A stretch of 64,000 bases of DNA from Bin5 sp022821545 (GTDB lineage Bacteria > Chloroflexota > Anaerolineae > Caldilineales > Caldilineaceae): contig CAXXLO010000002.1 in NCBI GenBank assembly GCA_963664085.2, forward strand, positions 2,356,001 through 2,420,000. Reading direction: 5' to 3'. Each line of letters starts with the position of its first letter. The first letter of the stretch is position 1. The notes under the pieces were generated by a model. The model ran no database searches. It worked only from the letters and a program-made list of their open reading frames with translations, and had not been told where the DNA came from. Positions 34,255-42,554 of this stretch are shown here, piece after piece. The translations under genes and the position numbers were made by a program.

Positions 34255-35625
34255 CTAAAGCGAAGGCACCTTCTCCAGGCTCGCCCGGATCGCCTCCTCC
34301 GGGTAGTCGAAGTCCTCCAGGTTGTCGGCCAAATGCTGCTCATAGGCGGCCAGATCGAAGTGCCCGTGGCCGCACATGTTGAAGACGATCACCTTACTCT
34401 CGCCCCTCTTCTTGCAAGCCAGCGCCTCCTGCATCGCCCCCCAAATCGCATGGGCCGGTTCGGGCGCCGGCAGAATTCCCTCTGCGCGCGCAAATGACAC
34501 AGCGGCCCTGAATATCGCCCGCTGCTGAACATTGACCGCTTCGATCAGCCCCGCATCATGCAGCGCGCTGACCTGTGCGCTCATGCCATGATAGCGCAAT
34601 CCGCCTGCGTGGATCGGCGCCGGCACAAAGTCGTGGCCAAGAGTATGCATTTTGATTAGCGGCGTCATCTGTGCCGTGTCACCGAAATCATAGGTGTACA
34701 CGCCTCGCGTCAGGCTCGGCGCAGCCGCCGGCTCCACTGCCACCACACGGGCGTTCCTGCCGCCGCTGACGTTCTCCTTCAGGAAAGGGAAAGCGAAGCC
34801 GCCAAAGTTGCTGCCGCCTCCCGTACATCCGACCAGCACGTCCGGCCAGTCCTCCCCGAACGCCTCCAGCCCGTTGATCACCTCCTGCCCTACCACTGTC
34901 TGGTGCAGGAGAACATGGTTCAGTACCGAGCCAAGCGAGTACTTCGTATCCTCACGCGTGGCTGCATCCTCTACCGCCTCCGAGATCGCAATCCCCAGGC
35001 TGCCCGTGCTGTCAGGGTTCTCCGCCAGAGTCTGGCGGCCCGCGTTCGTGTCCGGGCTGGGGCTCGGCACAACTTCCGCGCCCCACGTCTCCATCAGTAC
35101 CTTCCGGTAGGGCTTCTGCTCATAGCTGACCCGCACCATATAGACCTTGCACTCCACCCCGAAGACTTGGCAGGCGAAACTGAGCGCACTTCCCCACTGA
35201 CCCGCGCCTGTCTCCGTCGCCAGGCGGGAGACACCCTCCTCCTTGTTATAGAAGGCCTGCGGCACCGCAGTGTTCGGCTTATGGCTGCCGGACGGGCTGA
35301 CACCTTCATACTTGTAATAGATGCGGGCCGGGGTATCCAGAGCCTTCTCCCATTCATGCGCGCGGATTAGAGGCGTTGGCCTCCATATCCGGTACACATC
35401 CTGCACCGGCTCAGGAATCTCGATGTAGCGCTCGGCGCTCACTTCCTGCAGGATCAGCGACATCGGAAAGAGAGGCGCCAGGTCGTCCGGTCCAATCGGC
35501 TGACCTGTACCCGGATGCAGTGGCGGAGAGAGTTCAACCCCGGCTGCGGGTAAGTCCGCGTTGATGTTATACCAGTGGGTCGGCATCTCCGACTCGTTCA
35601 AGATTACCTTCTTCTGTCTGCTCAT
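34255..35625 (-). CDS. trpB: TrpB2-type tryptophan synthase beta-like PLP enzyme
   Basis: 456 aa, considerably longer than TrpB1 (about 400). PLP lysine in SPSGSHKPNTAV, phosphate-binding CTGGGSNFGG and the long N-terminus (PTHWYNINADLP) are marks of the TrpB2 family (TIGR01415 type). No trpA or other trp gene is adjacent, as is usual for TrpB2, which may salvage indole. Converges on the M50-like gene with a 48-bp gap and no terminator seen. Confidence 0.92.
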   Translation of the reverse strand: MSRQKKVILNESEMPTHWYNINADLPAAGVELSPPLHPGTGQPIGPDDLAPLFPMSLILQEVSAERYIEIPEPVQDVYRIWRPTPLIRAHEWEKALDTPARIYYKYEGVSPSGSHKPNTAVPQAFYNKEEGVSRLATETGAGQWGSALSFACQVFGVECKVYMVRVSYEQKPYRKVLMETWGAEVVPSPSPDTNAGRQTLAENPDSTGSLGIAISEAVEDAATREDTKYSLGSVLNHVLLHQTVVGQEVINGLEAFGEDWPDVLVGCTGGGSNFGGFAFPFLKENVSGGRNARVVAVEPAAAPSLTRGVYTYDFGDTAQMTPLIKMHTLGHDFVPAPIHAGGLRYHGMSAQVSALHDAGLIEAVNVQQRAIFRAAVSFARAEGILPAPEPAHAIWGAMQEALACKKRGESKVIVFNMCGHGHFDLAAYEQHLADNLEDFDYPEEAIRASLEKVPSL

Positions 35626-35720
35626 TTCTGTGCTCTCCCTATGATGGTGATATTCCGCAGTAATGAGGCGGCTGCGTAGCGAAGCCGGCGCTGCCCAGTG
35701 CGGCGCCCGGTGAACGGATC

Positions 35721-35749
35721 AAAAAGGCCCGCCGCAATCGCGGCAGGCC
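35721..35749 (-). terminator. Intrinsic terminator of the thioredoxin gene
   Basis: Minus strand stem GGCCTGCCGC / GCGGCGGGCC (one G-T pair, loop GATT) followed by TTTTT; about 30 nt downstream of the trx stop at 35777. Confidence 0.85.
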
Positions 35750-35776
35750 CTGGCACAAATCCACTTCAATCTGACG

Positions 35777-36106
35777 TCAATTCAGGTGCGCCTGAATCTT
35801 GCCCAGCAGTTGGGCTTTCTGCTGAAAACCTACGATCGTCTCCACCTGCTGACCGTCTTTGAACAGCATCAACGTGGGAATGCTCATCACGCCAAATGCC
35901 ATCGCCGTGCTCTGATTCTCGTCCACATCGAGCTTGCCGATCGTCAGTTTGCCGTCAAGTTCGGTAGCAATTTCATCCAGAACCGGTGCGATCATCTTGC
36001 ATGGACCGCACCACTCCGCCCAGAAATCCACCAGTACCGGGGTTTCCGATTGGATGACCTCATCCTCAAAATTCGCATCTGTGACTACAACTGTGTTCTC
36101 GCCCAT
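35777..36106 (-). CDS. trxA: Thioredoxin
   Basis: 109 aa from ATG 36106 (GCAGGAGACAAGAAA upstream); a longer open frame to 36250 is not thioredoxin-like. Active site WCGPC in FWAEWCGPCKMIAP, buried Asp in VLVDFWAEW, cis-Pro in MSIPTLMLF. General cytoplasmic disulfide reductase, also electron donor for other reductases. It has its own promoter and terminator, so it is monocistronic. Confidence 0.95.
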   Translation of the reverse strand: MGENTVVVTDANFEDEVIQSETPVLVDFWAEWCGPCKMIAPVLDEIATELDGKLTIGKLDVDENQSTAMAFGVMSIPTLMLFKDGQQVETIVGFQQKAQLLGKIQAHLN

Positions 36107-36237
36107 TTTCTTGTCTCCTGCTCCTGTATGCGAGCGTACAAACTGCAACTTTCCGGCGGGTCCGTCCTGTATTTGCCCGTCATTACCTGTCTTAACATGC
36201 GATGACTGGCAAGGCTGTAGACTAACCTGCAAAAAAT

Positions 36238-36267
36238 ATAGTACGCCCAAGGGAAGCCAAAAGTCAA
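36238..36267 (-). promoter_or_regulatory. trxA promoter
   Basis: Minus strand TTGACT (36262-36267), 18-nt spacer, TACTAT (36238-36243). It implies a leader of about 125 nt before the trx ATG. Confidence 0.55.
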
Positions 36268-36334
36268 AATACCGGCCCTTCGATTCATACTATCTGCAGG
36301 ATCTGTTCGTAGTAGCCATGCACTGGCAACCGGT

Positions 36335-36949
36335 TCACTCACTCTTCTGCCGCCTTTGTAAAAAAGCCGCAAACTCCTCCTTGTCCAGGGCCCCGGAGCG
36401 GGACTTCATATTCTCCTGTCCAGGTTCAACCGGCGCGTCGGCGGTGACAGTCTGTTCATCTCCCGCGCCAATCCGCGCCAATACCGCAGGGATCACGCCT
36501 GAAATGCCTTCCAGAAAAGCCTCTGTCAACGCCTGTCCGCCCGGCAGATTGATTATCAACGTCCGTCCCCGGATGCCTGCAACCCCTCTGTCCAGCATCG
36601 CCGTCGGGTCCTTCGCGACAGTCTTGGCGCGCATCGTCTCCGGCAGTGACGGCATCAACCGCTCCAGTACGGCAATCGTAGCTTCTGGCACGATCTCCGC
36701 CGCCGAAGGTCCCGGCGCAGGGAAAGTGCCGCCCACCGTCAAAATCAGGTCCAGCTCCTCTTCATCGCACCACCGCCGCAGGGTCTCCTCCAGCTGGTAG
36801 CGAGGAGGCTCTCTGTAAACCCGACTGTGCAGGGGCAGCAATCCATCCAGAGCGCCGGCCAGCCTTCTCTCCACTTCAACCAGAACTGCATCCGCGTCAA
36901 CGGATTCAGTCGAATCGGCAACTGCAAGAAACCCGCACCGGATCACCAC
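36335..36949 (-). CDS. MoaB/MogA-domain molybdopterin-binding protein
   Basis: 204 aa from GTG 36949, with AAGGAGAG upstream. The longer frame from 37039 begins inside the rpsI terminator and is rejected. MoaB/Mog signature: DLILTVGGTFPAPG (GGTG-like), then ETMRAKTV and IINLPGGQALTEAFLEGI (the LPG/PS-like motif). Such proteins adenylylate molybdopterin or bind it. Its neighbours do not include other moa genes, but a Mo enzyme (MsrP) is encoded elsewhere in the window. Confidence 0.8.
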   Translation of the reverse strand: MVIRCGFLAVADSTESVDADAVLVEVERRLAGALDGLLPLHSRVYREPPRYQLEETLRRWCDEEELDLILTVGGTFPAPGPSAAEIVPEATIAVLERLMPSLPETMRAKTVAKDPTAMLDRGVAGIRGRTLIINLPGGQALTEAFLEGISGVIPAVLARIGAGDEQTVTADAPVEPGQENMKSRSGALDKEEFAAFLQRRQKSE

Positions 36950-37016
36950 TGATGTAGGACTCTCCTTCCCCGTTGTCTGAGTTCCGTTCGGCCCAAACTG
37001 TCCCAAAAGTGAAAGA

Positions 37017-37042
37017 ACAAAAAGCGATGGCCAAGCCATCGC
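37017..37042 (-). terminator. Intrinsic terminator at the end of the ribosomal cluster
   Basis: Perfect stem GCGATGGC/GCCATCGC (37024-37042, loop of 3) followed on the minus strand by TTTTTG. It lies 34 nt after the rpsI stop and ends the 20-kb cluster. Confidence 0.9.
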
Positions 37043-37075
37043 TTCTGTATTGTCTCGATTTCTGACAGGCGTCTC

Positions 37076-37465
37076 TCACCGCTTGGTGTACTGCGGAGCC
37101 TTGCGCGCCCGTTTCAGCCCCGGCTTCATCCGTTCCTTCACGCGCGCGTCGCGCGTGAGAAAACCCGCAGCCTTCAAGGTAGGCCTCAGATTCGGATCCG
37201 CCGCCACCAGTGCTCGCGATAAACCGTGCCGCGCCGCGTGAGCCTGACCGCCTTCACCGCCGCCATGAACCTTTATGCTGATATTGAAGCTGTTCTCAGT
37301 TCCCGTCAGTGTCAGCGGTTGTCGAATCACCATCTGATCCAAAGCGCGCCCAAAATAGCCATTCATCGGCAGGCTGTTGACGATGATCTCACCGTCCCCC
37401 TCATACAGCCGCACGCGTGCCGTCGCGCTCTTGCGTCGTCCAACCGCCTCGATATACTCACTCAT
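37076..37465 (-). CDS. rpsI: 30S ribosomal protein S9
   Basis: 129 aa. AVGRRKSATARVRL at the start and the conserved basic tail ending RKAPQYTKR, which reaches the P site. Overlaps the end of rplM by 8 nt, so the two are translationally coupled. Followed by the terminator. Confidence 0.98.
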   Translation of the reverse strand: MSEYIEAVGRRKSATARVRLYEGDGEIIVNSLPMNGYFGRALDQMVIRQPLTLTGTENSFNISIKVHGGGEGGQAHAARHGLSRALVAADPNLRPTLKAAGFLTRDARVKERMKPGLKRARKAPQYTKR

Positions 37466-37910
37466 ATCTTCTCTCCTGCAGTTCCAGCACCTTCGGCTTC
37501 TGCGCCTGGTGCGGGTGATCCGGACCAGCGTAAACTCTCAGCTTTTTCATCTGGGCGCGCCCGAGCCGGGTCTTGGGAACCATACCTTTGACCGCTTCGA
37601 AAATAATCTTCTCCGGTTGTCTTTTCAACTGTTCGCGCATCGTTCGGCTCTTCAGGCCGCCGGGATAGCGCGAATGCCGGTAATAGCGTTTCTCATCCAG
37701 GCGCTTACCCGTTACGTGAAACTTGTCGCAGTTGATGACAATCACGAAATCACCGCAGTCCACGTTGGGCGTGAAACTCGGCTTGTGCTTGCCGCGCAGG
37801 ACCTGCGCGATCTCCGAAGCCAGCCGGCCGAGTGTCTTGTCCGTTGCATCGACAACATACCACTCACGTCCACTCTTGGCCTCTTCATAACTCAGGCTCA
37901 GTGTCTTCAC
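37458..37910 (-). CDS. rplM: 50S ribosomal protein L13
   Basis: 150 aa, GTG start at 37910 after GGAGATTAGAGG. WYVVDATDKTLGRLASEIA and YYRHSRYPGG are diagnostic. Assembles early into the 50S subunit. Forms the usual rplM-rpsI pair, 55 nt after truA. Confidence 0.98.
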   Translation of the reverse strand: MKTLSLSYEEAKSGREWYVVDATDKTLGRLASEIAQVLRGKHKPSFTPNVDCGDFVIVINCDKFHVTGKRLDEKRYYRHSRYPGGLKSRTMREQLKRQPEKIIFEAVKGMVPKTRLGRAQMKKLRVYAGPDHPHQAQKPKVLELQERRYE

Positions 37911-37965
37911 CCTCTAATCTCCTCGTTCGCACCTGCAAGCAACTCTCTGCTATCTGCAATCAACA

Positions 37966-38781
37966 TCATGAATGTGCAGAAAACAGATCGGGATACTCGG
38001 CATAGAGTACTCGTTCCAGAACAAGCCCATTTGGCGGGAGCGGCGGGGCTGAGCGGCTGCGATCTTTCGCCTTCAACGCCGCGACCAGTTCATCCGCCTT
38101 CCACACACCCAGACCAACTGCCAGCAACGAGCCGGCCAGATTCCGCGCCATCCGTCTCAAAAATGCGTTGGCGGTAACGGTCAACACCAGCCGCTCGGCC
38201 GCAAACGGGTCCAGCACAGGCAGCGATTCCTCGACCCGTTCCCAAAAGAGCGATACGATTCGGCGAACCGTATTCTCTCCTTGGGGCGCCTGTCCAAACG
38301 TGGCGAAGTCATGCGTCCCGATCAACAGGCCTGCAGCACAGTTCATCGCATCCAGGTCTGGGCGTCTGGGCAACACCACTGAAAACCGGTCCGCGAGAGG
38401 AAAACGTTTCTCGCCCCTTCCTTCGCCCGCTGGCGCCCACGTCGTGTAACGGTACGTTCGCTCCGTGGCGCTGAATCGAGGGTGAAACCCCGGCGGCGCC
38501 TCCGTCAGACTGCGAACGAGTATCGCATTAGGCAGCCGCTGGTTCCAGGCCTGTCGCAGGGCTTCCAGCGAATGGCTCCACGGCGCTTCCACCGCAATGA
38601 TCTGCCCTCTGGCGTGAACGCCTGTGTCCGTTCTTCCCGAGCCGCTTACCCGGCAGTTCGTACCGGTCACGTCCTTCAGCGCTTCTTCCAGCGCACCCTG
38701 GACTGTCCGCGCCTCCCTCTGTACCTGGAATCCAAAAAAGTCTGTGCCGTCGTAAGCGATCAGACCGGCGACCTTCGGCAT
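37966..38781 (-). CDS. truA: tRNA pseudouridine(38-40) synthase TruA
   Basis: 271 aa from ATG 38781 with GAGGAG upstream. Catalytic Asp in GSGRTDTGVHARGQ; LIAYDGTDFFGFQ at the N-terminus; FLRRMARNLAGSLLAVG near the end. Modifies the anticodon stem of tRNAs. Lies between rplQ and rplM, a common position in Gram-positive-type clusters. Confidence 0.95.
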   Translation of the reverse strand: MPKVAGLIAYDGTDFFGFQVQREARTVQGALEEALKDVTGTNCRVSGSGRTDTGVHARGQIIAVEAPWSHSLEALRQAWNQRLPNAILVRSLTEAPPGFHPRFSATERTYRYTTWAPAGEGRGEKRFPLADRFSVVLPRRPDLDAMNCAAGLLIGTHDFATFGQAPQGENTVRRIVSLFWERVEESLPVLDPFAAERLVLTVTANAFLRRMARNLAGSLLAVGLGVWKADELVAALKAKDRSRSAPPLPPNGLVLERVLYAEYPDLFSAHS

Positions 38782-38879
38782 TCGCTCCTCACCGGCGTGG
38801 GGCACGCGGCCACAAATCAACAACCCTTCCAACTGCCGCCCACCCGGCAAACAGTTGACCTGGACGGCAACTCACCCGG

Positions 38880-39266
38880 CTATTCGTTACTGCCCTCCGT
38901 CACCAGCTCGATGACCGCCATATCCGCCGCGTCACCGAACCGTTTTCCCAACTTGACGATGCGTGTATACCCGCCATTCCTCTCCTCATAGCGGGGGGCA
39001 AGCTCGTCAAAGACCTTTTTCGCGACTGCCTTGTCATTGAGGTACGCCACAACCTGGCGTTGCGCATGTACCCGGTCGATCTTACCTGCCAAGCCGTGCT
39101 TGGCTTTAGTAATCAGCTTCTCAGCATCGCCGCGCATCGCCCGCGCCTTGGCCTGCGTAGTCGTTATCCGTTCATGAATATAGAGTTCTCGTATCAGGTT
39201 GCGAAACAGGGCCTTGCGTTGCGCCGCATTCCGGCTTAACTTCCGGCCCGCGATCTGGTGTCGCAT
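38880..39266 (-). CDS. rplQ: 50S ribosomal protein L17
   Basis: 128 aa. MRHQIAGRKLSRNAAQRKAL is the conserved N-terminus; TTQAKARAMRGDAEKLITKAK follows (quoted only in part: EKLITKAKHGL). Sits 25 nt after rpoA as in most bacteria. Confidence 0.98.
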   Translation of the reverse strand: MRHQIAGRKLSRNAAQRKALFRNLIRELYIHERITTTQAKARAMRGDAEKLITKAKHGLAGKIDRVHAQRQVVAYLNDKAVAKKVFDELAPRYEERNGGYTRIVKLGKRFGDAADMAVIELVTEGSNE

Positions 39267-39291
39267 CGTGCTATTCCTCCGCTAGCGGCGA

Positions 39292-40434
39292 TTAGCCCGC
39301 CTCTTCGACGATCTCGACTGCTTCAGCCGCTTCGGTTTCAGCTACTTCGTTATCAGACGCCTCAGTCTCAGCGACTTCAGTCTCAGCTACTTCGTTATCA
39401 GACGCCTCAGTCTCTGCGACTTCGGTCTCAGCTACTTCGGCCAGAATCTCCTCAACTTCGGTTCCGTTGCCTCCACCCAGGTAGGCGCTGAGATCGACGC
39501 CTACCACGTTCATATATCCCTTCTCGCTTAGCTTCTCGACCAGTTCATCCAGGGACTTCTTGCCAAAGTTGCGGATGGCGAGCATCTCGTCCTCACCCTT
39601 CTCCATCCGCTTCAGGATCTCCCCGACCTTCGTGATGCCTGCCCGTTTCAGGCAGTTGTATGCCCGTACCGTCAACTCAAGCTCCTCAATCGGCGCCTCG
39701 GCAACACGGCTGGGGATGCTTTCCTCCTCCTCCTCCGGCAACTCGACCATCGTTGTGCGGTCGCCCACAAACAGTGTCAGATGCTGTACGAGAATGTCAG
39801 CCGCCTGCCGCATCGAATCTTCAGGAGAAATCGTGCCATCGGTCCACACTTCCAGATTCAGTCTGTCATAGTCGGTCTGCTGGCCGATGCGGGTTCGTTC
39901 GACTCGGTAGGATGCCTTCTTGACCGGACTGAAAATCGCATCCACTGGGATCTCTCCCAGCGGCAACTGCATCCGTTCCTCAGCCGGGCTGTAACCCCGG
40001 CCCTGCTCCACCACCATCTCAATGTCCAGGTCCACCTTTTTCGAGTCGGCAAACAGCAGGTACAGGTCAGGGTTGACGATTTCAACTTCCGGAGGGCAGT
40101 TCAGATCTCCGGCCGTTACCGGACCTTCATGGTACACCTCAACCGAAACCCGAACAGGTTCAGCGCTCTCGCTCCTGAATCGAATCTGTTTTACGTTCAA
40201 AATCAGTCGAGTGGCATCTTCCAGCACATGATCGATTGTCGAAAACTCATGATGCACACCGCTGACTGAGATTGAAGTTACGGCAGCGCCTGGCAAGCTT
40301 GAAAGCAATACCCGGCGTAAAGAGTTCCCAAGCGTAATCCCATAGCCGCTTTCCAGCGGGCTGATCACAAAATGACCGTAGTTCCGAGAACTGGCCTCTA
40401 CTTCTATCTTCGGCAATACTAGATTGTTAAGCAA
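39292..40434 (-). CDS. rpoA: RNA polymerase alpha subunit with long acidic repeat tail
   Basis: 380 aa, TTG start at 40434 with a strong GGGGAGGGG 6 nt upstream. The N-terminal dimerisation domain (NYGHFVISPLESGYGITLGN, about 18-37) and the C-terminal DNA/activator-binding domain (VRAYNCLKRAGITKVGEIL … RNFGKKSLDEL, about 255-310) are complete. Normal alpha subunits end near 310-330. Here about 50 more residues follow, almost all Glu, Val, Ala, Thr, Asp, including two perfect copies of a 15-residue unit EVAETEVAETEASDN (333-362). The tail could be disordered and affect activator contacts (inference). 124 nt after rpsD. Confidence 0.97.
   Translation of the reverse strand: MLNNLVLPKIEVEASSRNYGHFVISPLESGYGITLGNSLRRVLLSSLPGAAVTSISVSGVHHEFSTIDHVLEDATRLILNVKQIRFRSESAEPVRVSVEVYHEGPVTAGDLNCPPEVEIVNPDLYLLFADSKKVDLDIEMVVEQGRGYSPAEERMQLPLGEIPVDAIFSPVKKASYRVERTRIGQQTDYDRLNLEVWTDGTISPEDSMRQAADILVQHLTLFVGDRTTMVELPEEEEESIPSRVAEAPIEELELTVRAYNCLKRAGITKVGEILKRMEKGEDEMLAIRNFGKKSLDELVEKLSEKGYMNVVGVDLSAYLGGGNGTEVEEILAEVAETEVAETEASDNEVAETEVAETEASDNEVAETEAAEAVEIVEEAG
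39349..39438. repeat. Two 45-bp tandem repeats within rpoA
   Basis: 39349-39393 and 39394-39438 are 45-bp copies differing at two positions. They encode identical 15-residue units at the alpha-subunit C-terminus. A shorter EVAETE pattern repeats within and after them, so the array looks like replication slippage that kept the frame. Confidence 0.9.
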
Positions 40435-40558
40435 CGGCTACCCCTCCCCGCTATATAGCAGTCTCAACCAAACAACGTGTGGCGACAGACAATCGTTGCA
40501 ACCCTGCCGGTTGCCCCTACAACCGACTTCTAAAGGCAACGAAACTGTACCTTGTCAG

Positions 40559-41194
40559 CTAACGACTGTAGTACTCAACGATCAACTGTTCGTTCAGGAG
40601 TACGCCAATTTCGTCCCGTTCCGGCGCCGAAGTCACCGTACCGTTGAGATTGGTTGCATCCAGACTGAGCCACGTAGGGGGGGACGCACTGCCGAGAATC
40701 TGGGCGCGTTCACGAAAATAGGTCTTGGACCGGCTCTTCTCGCGAACGGAAATCTGGTCGTTCGGCGACACCAAAAAGGATGGGATATTCGTCTTGCGGC
40801 CATTCACGGCAAAGTGACCGTGTCGCACAAGCTGACGCGCCTGCGCCCGGCTATCGGCAAAGCCGAACCGGTACACCACATTGTCCAACCGGCTTTCCAG
40901 TAGTTCCAACAAGATACCGCCAGTCTGCCCTTTGCGCCGCGATGCTTCCTTGAAATAGCGACGGAACTGCCGTTCCATTACCCCATACATGCGACGCGCC
41001 TTCTGCTTCTCGCGCAACTGAATCCCGAAATCCGAGACCTTTCGCCGCATCACATTTCGCCGGCCTGCTTCGCCCGGCGGGAACGGACGCCGATCAACCG
41101 CGCATTTGGGGCTGACACAGCGTTCGCCTTTCAAGAATAACTTCTGTCCTTCTCGTCGACAGAGTTTACAAACCGCATCTGTATATCGTGCCAT
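40559..41194 (-). CDS. rpsD: 30S ribosomal protein S4, zinc-binding form
   Basis: 211 aa from ATG 41194 (GGAGGAAAG upstream). Cysteines 9, 12, 26 and 31 form the zinc site of C+ type S4. SRLDNVVYRFGFADSRAQAR is the S4 RNA-binding domain. Separated from rpsK by an unusual 332-nt gap with a terminator-like hairpin, so it may be partly independently expressed. Confidence 0.98.
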   Translation of the reverse strand: MARYTDAVCKLCRREGQKLFLKGERCVSPKCAVDRRPFPPGEAGRRNVMRRKVSDFGIQLREKQKARRMYGVMERQFRRYFKEASRRKGQTGGILLELLESRLDNVVYRFGFADSRAQARQLVRHGHFAVNGRKTNIPSFLVSPNDQISVREKSRSKTYFRERAQILGSASPPTWLSLDATNLNGTVTSAPERDEIGVLLNEQLIVEYYSR

Positions 41195-41368
41195 CTTTCC
41201 TCCAGGTCCACTATCGCACGCGGCCCTTTGCCCCATTCAAAACCGCATCGTAGCTTGGTGTGCCGGTCAATTCTGCCTGAATGATGATCGCGCCCCCGGT
41301 GAACGCGCCGTCCACATCGTCACTGCCTGGCGGACTCACGCGACATAATTCGATCACCGCTCTGCATT

Positions 41369-41416
41369 TTCACTGCACTGCGCATCCACTGCATTGCGCA
41401 TTCACTGCAGTGCAAA
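41369..41416. repeat. Three imperfect 16-bp tandem repeats
   Basis: TTCACTGCACTGCGCA (41369-41384), TCCACTGCATTGCGCA (41385-41400) and TTCACTGCAGTGCAAA (41401-41416). Each contains CACTGC. Too short and with no spacers for CRISPR. The array lies just beyond the hairpin in the rpsK-rpsD spacer. Confidence 0.8.
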
Positions 41417-41446
41417 ACAAGCGGCATCGCGCCGAAACACGATGCC
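41412..41446 (-). terminator. Terminator-like hairpin after rpsK
   Basis: Minus strand GGCATCGTG / CGCGATGCC, 9-bp stem with one T-G pair and loop TTTCGG (41423-41446), followed by GCTTGTTTTGC. The T tract is interrupted, so it is probably an attenuator that lowers expression of rpsD-rpoA-rplQ rather than a full stop. Confidence 0.45.
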
Positions 41447-41526
41447 TCTCTTCTTCCGGCAGGTCGATCCCGTTGTTGCGCAACCCCTCCACTCTCGACA
41501 CCTGAGGCAACGCGTTGTCCGTTCCC

Positions 41527-41931
41527 TTACACTCTTCGCTTGCTCGGGGGGCGTACCCCGTTATGCGGAATCGGTGTTATGTCCGCGATCGACGTAACCG
41601 TCAGACCGGCCGGGTTCAACGCTCTCAATGCACTCTCGCGCCCCGGTCCTGGACCTTTGATAAACACCTCGACCTCTCGCATGTTGAACTCGCTCACGGC
41701 CTGGCGAGCCGCCGCCGAGGCCGCAAGCTGGGCCGCAAACGGTGTACTCTTGCGGCTCCCCTTGAATCCGGCTGTGCCCGAACTGGCCCAACACAGAACC
41801 TCCCCTTGGGGATCCGTTACCGTGATGATCGTATTGTTAAATGTAGCGCGGACGTGAATCTGCCCGCTCGGCACATGCTTCCTCTCCCGACGGGACGACC
41901 GACCACCCCGACGACGCTGTGTTCGAGCCAT
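41527..41931 (-). CDS. rpsK: 30S ribosomal protein S11
   Basis: 134 aa. HVRATFNNTIITVTDPQG and the C-terminal TPIPHNGVRPPSKRRV are diagnostic. It lies 57 nt after rpsM and shapes the 30S platform that contacts mRNA. Confidence 0.98.
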   Translation of the reverse strand: MARTQRRRGGRSSRRERKHVPSGQIHVRATFNNTIITVTDPQGEVLCWASSGTAGFKGSRKSTPFAAQLAASAAARQAVSEFNMREVEVFIKGPGPGRESALRALNPAGLTVTSIADITPIPHNGVRPPSKRRV

Positions 41932-41988
41932 CGTTTCTCCCTAGCCTGAAATTCCTCTGCAATAAATGATAAAAACGATAACCTGCCG

Positions 41989-42366
41989 CTACTTCCGCGC
42001 TCGCTTCTTCCCGGCGACCGTCTTCTTTACGCCGCGGCGCGTGCGCGCATTCGTGCGCGTGCGCTGGCCCCGGCTCGGAAGATTGCGCCGGTGGCGCAGG
42101 CCTCGATAGCTGCCAATCTCCATGAGGCGCTTGATGTTCATGTTAACTTCGCGCCGCAAATCCCCTTCAACACGGCAGTGCCGCTCTATGTAGTCCCGCA
42201 AGGCGACCAGTTCATTTGTGTCCAGGTCCTTGACGCGTTTGTCTTCGTCAATCCCGGTCGACTCCAGAATCTCCTGGCTGACTGAACGGCCTATCCCGTA
42301 AATGTAAGTCAGGGCGATAACCACCCGCTTGTCCCGAGGAATGTCGATGCCTGCAATACGTGCCAT
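41989..42366 (-). CDS. rpsM: 30S ribosomal protein S13
   Basis: 125 aa from ATG 42366 (MARIAGIDIPRDKRV). TYIYGIGRS and the basic tail RGQRTRTNARTRRG are typical; the tail contacts P-site tRNA. Starts 20 nt after rpmJ. Confidence 0.98.
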   Translation of the reverse strand: MARIAGIDIPRDKRVVIALTYIYGIGRSVSQEILESTGIDEDKRVKDLDTNELVALRDYIERHCRVEGDLRREVNMNIKRLMEIGSYRGLRHRRNLPSRGQRTRTNARTRRGVKKTVAGKKRARK

Positions 42367-42386
42367 GGAAATTGCCCCCTGGGTTT

Positions 42387-42500
42387 CTAACCCTGTCTCT
42401 GCTTGTGCTTCGGGTTCTGACAAATCACATATACAACGCCCCGCCGTCGTACGACGGTACACTTCTCACACATCTTCTTGACCGAAGGCCGTACTTTCAT
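42387..42500 (-). CDS. rpmJ: 50S ribosomal protein L36, zinc-binding form
   Basis: 37 aa read directly on the minus strand from ATG 42500 (MKVRPSVKKMCEKC …) to TAG at 42387. Cys11, Cys14, Cys27 and His32 form the zinc site, so it is the zinc (C+) form. It lies between map and rpsM. infA, which usually precedes rpmJ, is absent. Confidence 0.95.
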   Translation of the reverse strand: MKVRPSVKKMCEKCTVVRRRGVVYVICQNPKHKQRQG

Positions 42501-42554
42501 CCTTCAACCTCCCTCTCCAACGTCTTAACACAATTCCACAAGTGTATCATAAGG

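Larger units (their letters stand above)
41195..41526. other. Long spacer between rpsK and rpsD
   Basis: 332 bp in an otherwise compact cluster. It contains a terminator-like hairpin next to rpsK and three 16-bp tandem repeats, both listed. No gene or convincing promoter was found on either strand. Confidence 0.7.

Noticed and set aside
36950..37039. N-terminal extension of the MoaB/Mog-domain protein
   Set aside because: It would begin inside the rpsI intrinsic terminator and lacks similarity; GTG 36949 has a proper ribosome-binding site.
41369..41416. CRISPR-like repeat array
   Set aside because: Three contiguous 16-bp imperfect copies without spacers; a simple tandem repeat.
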